From contig DASYYE010000485.1 in NCBI GenBank assembly GCA_035946955.1, positions 1 through 21,866 on the forward strand: a stretch of DNA of 21,866 nt. Direction: 5' to 3'. Source of the stretch: DASYYE01 sp035946955 (lineage in GTDB: Bacteria > Actinomycetota > Actinomycetes > Streptosporangiales > Streptosporangiaceae). The notes under the pieces are model-generated. The model did not search any database. It saw nothing but the letters and a program-made list of their open reading frames with translations, and was not told the DNA's origin. The position numbers and the translations under genes are program-made. Below, piece by piece: positions 16,424-21,866 of the stretch (the stretch's first letter is position 1; each line of letters starts with the position of its first letter).

Positions 16424-17668
16424 TTACGACTGAGTACTGCTACGCGTCCTATCCCATGCGACGGCGAAACAGATGAGAGCGCCCAACGCCCCGCCAGCCG
16501 CGATCACCCCCGAAGGCGGGGCGTAACGGACGGCTGCGCCCGCCAAGATCATTGTGGTGGCTTGCCCGAGGCTCATTCCGCCTTGCGCCAAGCCGAAGGC
16601 CTGGCTGCGCTGCTCCGGCGGCACAGCCACGACGAACGCAGAACTGGCAGCGACCTGGTAGGAACTGAACGCCCCGCTCAAAGTCAAGATGATCAATGCA
16701 ACGACAAGATCACGTGCCTCCACGAAGACCACAAGAACTGCGCAGGCAGCGATAGCCAACGGGATCATCATGCGGAGGCGCATGGGGGGTGTGACAAACC
16801 GGCTGAAGCCAATGGTCCCGACGGCTGCTCCGAGCGCCCCCGACGCGAGGATCAAACCGACCGCCACGGGTCCACCGCCAAGCTCCTTGGCCAGCGGCAC
16901 AGCGACACCTTCATACACGTCCACGAACGCGGCCAACCACCCGAGCAGCATGAGAGTACGAAGCCCACTGGCGCCGAAGACCAGGCGGATCCCCGTCCCC
17001 ATGCTCGACAGCGAGAACACAGCGACGGCCCCGCCCTGTGCACTAGCTGGACGTCTCGCCACGCAGGTAAGGGTGATCAGCGCCGAGAAGAAGAAGGTAG
17101 CGGCGTCGAGCATCAGCGACACTCGGACCCCGACCAGAGCAACCGCTACCCCAGCAGCAGCGAATCCGATGACCTGGGCGAACTGAACTGTGGTGAGTGT
17201 GACGGCAGTTCCCATTACATAGAGGTCACCTTGCAGGATGTCTGGGTAGAGAGCGGCTCGCGCTGAACTGAAGGGTGCTCCGACCAGGGTCACCAAGAAC
17301 AGCAGCGCCACGAGGACGCTCACAGGTACCCCGGGCACCACCATGACTGCGACCAGCAGGCCACGAATCAGGTCGGACACGATCATCACTTCACGGCGAG
17401 GCAGTCTGTCTGCAAGGCCAGAGAGGACAACCCCCCCTATAAACGTTGGCAGGACGCTCGCCGCGAAGGTAAGGGCAGCAAGTAGAGGGGAACGTGTGCG
17501 GTCGAAGACGAGGAGGGTGAGGGCCACCCGCGCAAGCTGATCGCCCGCGACCGACAAGACCTGCGCTACCCATAGCGCACGGAACTCACCTACTGCGAAG
17601 ACTTGGCCAAAGGTCGCACGGGGCGTAGGCTCGCCGCCCGGCGTGCCCGATGCTTGTGGCTGCGGCAC
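16424..17668 (-). CDS. MFS transporter, probable drug/siderophore-type exporter
   Basis: The 414-residue integral membrane protein has about 12 hydrophobic segments and the general look of the MFS_3/EntS-like exporter group. After FRALWVAQVLSVAGDQLARVALTLLVFDRT come the loop motif GLADRLPRREVMIVSDLIRG (a variant of the MFS motif GxxxDRxGRR) and a second half beginning near LRTLMLLGWLAAF. The substrate is unknown. GTG at 17666-17668 is the first standard in-frame start but has a poor ribosome binding site. A strong GGAGGGG lies 7 nt before an in-frame ATC codon (17684-17686), so initiation there is possible, or a sequencing error nearby. The gene follows the SARP-type regulator in the same orientation, 303 bp away, making regulation by it plausible but unproven. 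Confidence 0.88.
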   Translation of the reverse strand: MPQPQASGTPGGEPTPRATFGQVFAVGEFRALWVAQVLSVAGDQLARVALTLLVFDRTRSPLLAALTFAASVLPTFIGGVVLSGLADRLPRREVMIVSDLIRGLLVAVMVVPGVPVSVLVALLFLVTLVGAPFSSARAALYPDILQGDLYVMGTAVTLTTVQFAQVIGFAAAGVAVALVGVRVSLMLDAATFFFSALITLTCVARRPASAQGGAVAVFSLSSMGTGIRLVFGASGLRTLMLLGWLAAFVDVYEGVAVPLAKELGGGPVAVGLILASGALGAAVGTIGFSRFVTPPMRLRMMIPLAIAACAVLVVFVEARDLVVALIILTLSGAFSSYQVAASSAFVVAVPPEQRSQAFGLAQGGMSLGQATTMILAGAAVRYAPPSGVIAAGGALGALICFAVAWDRTRSSTQS

Positions 17669-17971
17669 GCTGGTCTCGTCGCTGATGGCGCTTCCCCTCC
17701 ATGACGGCAGGCCGCCGTGGCCCCGGGGGTGCAGGAAGCTAGGCGAACTGTCGAGCGGACATGGTGAGTCGTACCGTCATCGCAGTGCTTCAATCGGTTG
17801 CTGTCAAGCGGCAAACAGTAACTCAGCGTCAACCAGGTCAATCAGCACAGGACGACGCTAAAGTTCGAACGGCACTCGGTTTCAGCTAACGCCAGGATCC
17901 TGGCAAGCCTCTACGCCTTAAGTGTCTCCTGCTCCTACACCGGCAGTCCCGGATCTCAGAACAGCGAGCTA
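17669..17971. other. Spacer between regulator and MFS genes
   Basis: This 303-bp region contains the perfect 14-bp palindrome GCCAGGATCCTGGC (17891-17904), a possible terminator stem for the regulator gene or an operator, and three TTGAC cores on the minus strand (TTGACA 17802-17807, TTGACG 17827-17832, TTGACC 17836-17841). Only TTGACC has a TANNNT box (TACTGT 17815-17820), at a short 15-nt spacing, so no promoter is firmly called. SARP proteins bind direct repeats near -35 boxes, so the clustered TTGAC motifs may matter. Confidence 0.5.
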
Positions 17972-20900
17972 TCATTCGGCGGCTGACCAGGGCAATCGTA
18001 GCGGCGCATGATCAGACCCGGCAGTCGGGGTGAGGCAAGCCGCCAGCACTTCGCGCGCACGACTCTCCTGCGCCAGTGGGCCGAGTTCACCGAAAATAGG
18101 TAGGCATTCCTTCAGATAACCTGCTGCTTCATCGTACTTGCGCAGCGCATGATGAACGTAGCCCAACCGCATCAAGCATGTGGCGTAAAGGCGATGGAGG
18201 GCGCGGTCACGAAAGACGGGGAGTGCGCTCAGATAAGCCGCAGCTGCTTCCTCATACCGGCCAAGCCCGTAGTAGGCGTCGCCCAGCGCACCCAACAAGG
18301 TCGCTTCGGCTGCCGCATCTCTCTGTTGTCGCGCCAGCTCGAGGCATTTGGGCCACAGCTCAACCGCCCGCTCAGGGAGGTCGACGATGACATAGGCGAA
18401 CAGCAAGTTGTGCAGCGCGTACTGGCGGTACGAGCCTTCTCCCAGGTCATCGGCTATCCGCACCGCCCGCTCACATGCTGTGACACTACCCTCGCGATCA
18501 CCTAGCCGCGCCAGAGAAAGACCTAGCATCCGCAGGTTAGAAAGCTCCGCGAGTTCGAGGCCCACTCGCCGGGCAACTTCGAGACCTCGCTCCGCGGACC
18601 GTCGCGCCACTTCGTGCATTCTCAGATTCCACGCGCTCGAACTCATCCAGTAGAACGCAAATGCAAGGATTTCTGCATCCTCGGTACGCTCAAATATTTC
18701 AATACATCCGCTGAGTTCCTCCATCGCGTCCGCTGAGTATCCCCGTTCATCGTCGGCACCGGCCAACCGCAGCCTCGCACGGGCAGCCCCCATGCTATCG
18801 CCGGCCTCTGTCGCGCTAACCAAGACGGCCTGCCAATTTCGGGCAGCGTCATCGTGGCGGTCCTGAAAGTGGAGGAATTGTGCTTGACATTCCGCGAGCT
18901 GTACCGCGAGGTGATGGTCACCATTGAGGCATGCCAGTTCCGTGGCGGCCAGCAGATTGAACCGCTCAGCCTGGAACCAGGCCCATGGGTCTTCCGTGCG
19001 ACGCTCGGCCACAAGAGCAGGCACGACTTCAGGGATCGGAGTGCGCTTACGTCGGGGGTAGAACGGTTCAGGAGGCAGGAGGTCGCTTGCCAATGCTGAC
19101 AGCTGGAGCCACCCATTGTGTGCACGGGTGATGGCTGCTCCGCGCTCTACTTCGGAGAGCGAGTGGGCTTGCTCGGTGGCATAGTCACGGAGGAGGTCGT
19201 GCAGGCGGTAGCGAGGCTGACCGGTGGCGTCGGTCCCAACCACGTTGAGCATCGAACGGTCCACCAGTTCGTCGACTACTGCGCTCGCACCGGGCCGGCC
19301 CAAGAGGGCCGCGATGACCCATTCAGCTACGTCACAGGGGCCAAGCATGCCGAGCAGCATGAACGCATGGCGGGCAGGGTCGCTGAGGGCTTCGTAACCG
19401 GAGGCGATGCTGGCCCGGACCGACAGGTCACCGACCCGCAGCACGTCCAGACGCTGCTGCTCCAACACCATGCTGCTTGCGAGTGTCCCTACCGGGGCTG
19501 ACGGGCGGGCAGCCAGCTTGGCCCCCGCGATACGGACCGCCAAGGGCAGCCGTCCGCAGGCGGCCACCAAGTCCCTGGCCGCACGCACGTCAGCGGCGAC
19601 GCGGCCGGTGCCCGCGACTTTGCCAAGCAGTTCGACTGCATGTCTTGTTGGCAGGGGCGCCAGCGGCATCAAGTGCGCTCCGGGCAGGTCGGCGAGTTGG
19701 CGCCTGCTGGTCACCAGGAGGGCGCAGCCAGCGGTGCCGGGCAGCAGCGAGTTGACCTGGTCGGCCGATGCCGCGTCATCGGCGACGACCAGCACACGAC
19801 GATCGGCCAGCCGGGAACGAAACAGCCCGGCGCGCTCCCCTACGCTTTCCGGAATCGCCGAGCCATGTACGCCCAGTGCCCGCAGCCATTCTCCCAGCAC
19901 CTCGCCTGGGTCGCGGGGTCGGCCCGAGCCGCCGTCGAGCGACGCCCACAACTGAGCGTCCGGGAAGCGTTCTCGCGCCAGGTGGGCCACATGTGTCGCC
20001 AGCGCGGTCTTGCCCATGCCAGGCGGGCCGCTGACGGCCACGACCGTGACGCCCGTGCATGCTTCACCCGTCAGCCAGCCATGGACTTGCTCAGCCTCAT
20101 CACCTCGGTCTGTAAAGTCCGCCACCGTCGGCGGCAGTTGGCACAGCCCTATCCACCGCAGCCCATCGGCCATTGGCGCCCGCGACGCAGCCTCCCCCTC
20201 GGCCGACCTACCACCATCACCAGTCAGCCTCGCGGGGCCGGCCTCCACACCGGGAACCTCCTGGTGGAGGACGCGCGAATGCGCTGCCGCCAGCACAGGG
20301 CCAGGCCGCACCCCGAGCTCCTCGTCCAGCCGGTGACGCACCTGCTCATACAGTTCCAGCGCCGCGGCTTGGCGGCCGACTCCGGCCAATGCTGTCATCA
20401 GCGCCGCGTGCGCCCGCTCATCCAGTGGGCAGCGTTCAGCCAACGCCGAGAGAGTGGGAAGCACTTGGTCGTGCCAGCCGTATGCGGAGGCGACCTCGGC
20501 ATACTCGACCAGAAGCGCGGCGTACTCCTGCTCCACGCGCACCATCAGCGGGTGGCCACGCAGCACCTCCACATCGGCCAGTGGCTCACTCCGCCACAGC
20601 GCCAGCGCCCGCCCGAAACGCTCGCAGGCGCCCGCCGCGTCACCTACGTGCAGTGCGCTCCGCGCCTGGTCAGCCAGTTGACGGCTGTCTACCAGATCAA
20701 GTGCGGCGCTCTCGAGGCGCAACCGGTACCCATCGCCCACCGTCTCCAGGACATCCCGGCCATCTCCGGCCGGGTCGAGCACGGCCCGCAACCGGCTTAC
20801 GTAGGTGTGCACCATGGTCACGGCAGTCTGTGGCGGCTCGGTCTCCCACAGCGCGTCAATGATCGAACTCAGAGTGACCACTTCGCCGGGACGCAGAGCA

Positions 20901-21274
20901 AGCAACCCAAGTACGGCCCGCCGCCTGGCGCTGCCGAGTAGGACTGGTGCACCTTCATGCCAGACCTTCAGCGGCCCTAGGACTTCCAGCCTCAGCGGGA
21001 CGGATTGGCTGCCACAACCATCCGCTTTCTCACCGCCGCTGGTGAGAGCTGCTGCCTCGGTCGAGGTGATCCCGAGCGCTGCGGTCAAACGCCCTAGTAA
21101 GACTGGGCGGGGCTGCACACTGACGCCTTGCTCGACGTCTTGGACAAAGCGGACGCTCACTTCGGCCACTGCGGCGAGCCGCTCCTGCGTCCATCGGGCA
21201 GCCTGGCGGTGCTCCCGCACCACCTGGCCGAGCGATGCCCCCCGCTGGGCGCGTTGCACGTCCGTCTCACTCAC
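17972..21274 (-). CDS. XRE-SARP(BTAD)-NB-ARC-TPR transcriptional regulator (AfsR-like)
   Basis: This 1100-residue protein is a large multidomain regulator. Residues ~14-70 form an XRE-type helix-turn-helix (SLGQVVREHRQAARWTQERLA...). Residues ~94-180 form an OmpR-like winged helix (LRLEVLGPLKV...RRRAVLGLLALRPGEVV...VSRLRAVLD). The bacterial transcriptional activation domain spans ~185-335. An NB-ARC ATPase has Walker A GPPGMGKT (K422), Walker B RVLVVADD and the GLPLA-like CGRLPLAVRIAG. TPR-like helices fill ~740 to the end (GLGRYEEAAAAYLSALPVF, LRKYDEAAGYLKECLPIF). AfsR has SARP, NB-ARC and TPR; the extra XRE domain gives a second DNA-binding module. I place the start at GTG 21274, just before the XRE domain; the frame is open to 21547, but that 91-residue stretch is Trp/Cys/Ser-rich without family features. 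Probably activates nearby or secondary-metabolism genes in an ATP-dependent manner. Confidence 0.9.
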   Translation of the reverse strand: MSETDVQRAQRGASLGQVVREHRQAARWTQERLAAVAEVSVRFVQDVEQGVSVQPRPVLLGRLTAALGITSTEAAALTSGGEKADGCGSQSVPLRLEVLGPLKVWHEGAPVLLGSARRRAVLGLLALRPGEVVTLSSIIDALWETEPPQTAVTMVHTYVSRLRAVLDPAGDGRDVLETVGDGYRLRLESAALDLVDSRQLADQARSALHVGDAAGACERFGRALALWRSEPLADVEVLRGHPLMVRVEQEYAALLVEYAEVASAYGWHDQVLPTLSALAERCPLDERAHAALMTALAGVGRQAAALELYEQVRHRLDEELGVRPGPVLAAAHSRVLHQEVPGVEAGPARLTGDGGRSAEGEAASRAPMADGLRWIGLCQLPPTVADFTDRGDEAEQVHGWLTGEACTGVTVVAVSGPPGMGKTALATHVAHLARERFPDAQLWASLDGGSGRPRDPGEVLGEWLRALGVHGSAIPESVGERAGLFRSRLADRRVLVVADDAASADQVNSLLPGTAGCALLVTSRRQLADLPGAHLMPLAPLPTRHAVELLGKVAGTGRVAADVRAARDLVAACGRLPLAVRIAGAKLAARPSAPVGTLASSMVLEQQRLDVLRVGDLSVRASIASGYEALSDPARHAFMLLGMLGPCDVAEWVIAALLGRPGASAVVDELVDRSMLNVVGTDATGQPRYRLHDLLRDYATEQAHSLSEVERGAAITRAHNGWLQLSALASDLLPPEPFYPRRKRTPIPEVVPALVAERRTEDPWAWFQAERFNLLAATELACLNGDHHLAVQLAECQAQFLHFQDRHDDAARNWQAVLVSATEAGDSMGAARARLRLAGADDERGYSADAMEELSGCIEIFERTEDAEILAFAFYWMSSSAWNLRMHEVARRSAERGLEVARRVGLELAELSNLRMLGLSLARLGDREGSVTACERAVRIADDLGEGSYRQYALHNLLFAYVIVDLPERAVELWPKCLELARQQRDAAAEATLLGALGDAYYGLGRYEEAAAAYLSALPVFRDRALHRLYATCLMRLGYVHHALRKYDEAAGYLKECLPIFGELGPLAQESRAREVLAACLTPTAGSDHAPLRLPWSAAE

Positions 21275-21755
21275 CTGGTCCCGCCACCAGACATCTCTCC
21301 ACGAAGCAACCCCTGTTAGCCAGGTCAGTATCTCCCAAAGACACCAAGCAGGCATGTCATTACCGTGGCTTGACTGCTGTGGCCATATCCGTATGGCGCA
21401 GGCAGGCGGAGACCTGCGAGTACACGAGACTGCATGTGCGGTGTACGCAGACGTGGGGCCTTGGGCGCAGTAGGAGCATGGAAGCAGCCAGTCAGGGCTT
21501 GCTGACCTTTCGCGCCATACTTGGGAGAGCGTGATTAAGGTGCACACGAAAAGCTGGTCGAGGCGCTTGGGCGGCGATGCGATAAAAACCTCGCCTGGGC
21601 CATTCGACGGAAACAGGCTATGACCCAGGCGGGGTTAGAGGTTCAGACTTGTTTATCCTTGCCGTGACACTGTTCTGCCTTAACCACAAAGCCCCATATT
21701 AGTATCACAACTGCCAGGTATATAGCCACGGGATCGGCAAAGTCGTTTTCGGGTC
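21275..21755. other. Spacer between SARP regulator and transposase remnant
   Basis: No gene is called in this ~480-bp region. The minus-strand frame of the regulator stays open to 21547 but lacks a good ribosome binding site or homology-like sequence and includes a TTA codon. From about 21640 to 21755 the DNA is clearly AT-richer than the rest of the window, which fits the flank or end of an insertion sequence. The regulator promoter should lie here, but I find no strong match. Confidence 0.5.
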
Positions 21756-21866
21756 TTATAGGGGCAGGACGTTCAGTGCGCGGGTTCGGTCCCGCGTGAT
21801 GGCCTGGAGAGTGCGGGTGATCTCGGTTATGCCGGCGAGGTGGAGCAGGCTGATGGCGATGTTCCG
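21756..21866 (-). CDS. ISAs1-like transposase, C-terminal fragment (runs off window)
   Basis: The last 36 residues of a minus-strand frame are visible, containing RNIAISLLHLAGITEITR and ending ALNVLPL before TAA. RN-AI-LL-LAG-T-I-...RDP/RTRAL is the typical C-terminal end of ISAs1-family DDE transposases. The rest, including the catalytic residues, lies beyond the window, so intactness cannot be judged. It marks the right edge of the window as the boundary of a mobile element. Confidence 0.75.
   Translation of the reverse strand, partial: RNIAISLLHLAGITEITRTLQAITRDRTRALNVLPL

Noticed and set aside
21275..21547. 91-residue N-terminal extension of the SARP regulator
   Set aside because: Trp/Cys/Ser-rich, contains a TTA codon, no ribosome binding site and no family similarity; GTG 21274 directly precedes the XRE domain.
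21539..21667. A 42-codon plus-strand frame without stops, with a charged, protein-like translation (KLVEALGRRCDKNLAW...)
   Set aside because: It has no start codon near its beginning, follows a stop directly and is too short to be significant; it may be a gene remnant but cannot be supported.

Overview
The window looks like a piece of chromosome from a high-GC actinomycete. The evidence is the actinobacterial-type 16S rRNA 5' end, frequent GTG starts, translationally coupled gene pairs with GTGA/ATGA overlaps, the argCJB-D-R-GH gene order followed by mpg-tyrS (also the order in Mycobacterium, there with extra genes between), and an AfsR/SARP-type regulator. I cannot place it in a genus from sequence alone.

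Layout. Positions 1-385 hold the 5' end of a 16S rRNA gene on the minus strand. Its ~1.27 kb upstream region has an actinobacterial rRNA leader motif and two well-formed promoters. Next, on the minus strand, come tyrS and mpg, overlapping by 4 nt. A plus-strand gene at 3892-5355 encodes a secreted six-Asp-box (BNR) beta-propeller protein. It converges on the arginine operon, with a long hairpin and a 20-bp tandem repeat between them.

Positions 5576-13922 are the arginine biosynthesis operon, transcribed argC-argJ-argB-argD-argR-argG-argH on the minus strand. Its promoter overlaps two TTGCATA half-sites 20 bp apart, the arrangement expected for ArgR repression. Together the enzymes cover N-acetylglutamate to ornithine (ArgJ acetyl cycle, ArgB, ArgC, ArgD) and citrulline to arginine (ArgG, ArgH). 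The ornithine carbamoyltransferase gene argF, usually between argD and argR, is absent. Two proteins carry unusual in-frame extra sequence. ArgR has a ~146-residue Gly/Pro/Ala/Gln-rich linker between its two domains. ArgB has a (Gly-Pro-Ala)n insert and, near its N-terminus, 16 codons made exactly by a 48-bp palindromic element.

Beyond argC lie a divergent small Cys-rich lipoprotein gene (14108-14536), a membrane diguanylate cyclase with intact GGEEF and RxxD sites (14665-15993), and a 430-bp spacer. The spacer contains two identical 7-codon mini-ORFs (MRTKTWG), each with its own ribosome binding site. These are followed by an MFS exporter (16424-17668) and an ~1100-residue XRE+SARP(BTAD)+NB-ARC+TPR regulator (17972-21274). 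The right edge enters the C-terminal end of an ISAs1-like transposase.

The most unusual items are the twin mini-ORFs, the palindromic element inside argB and the expanded ArgR linker.
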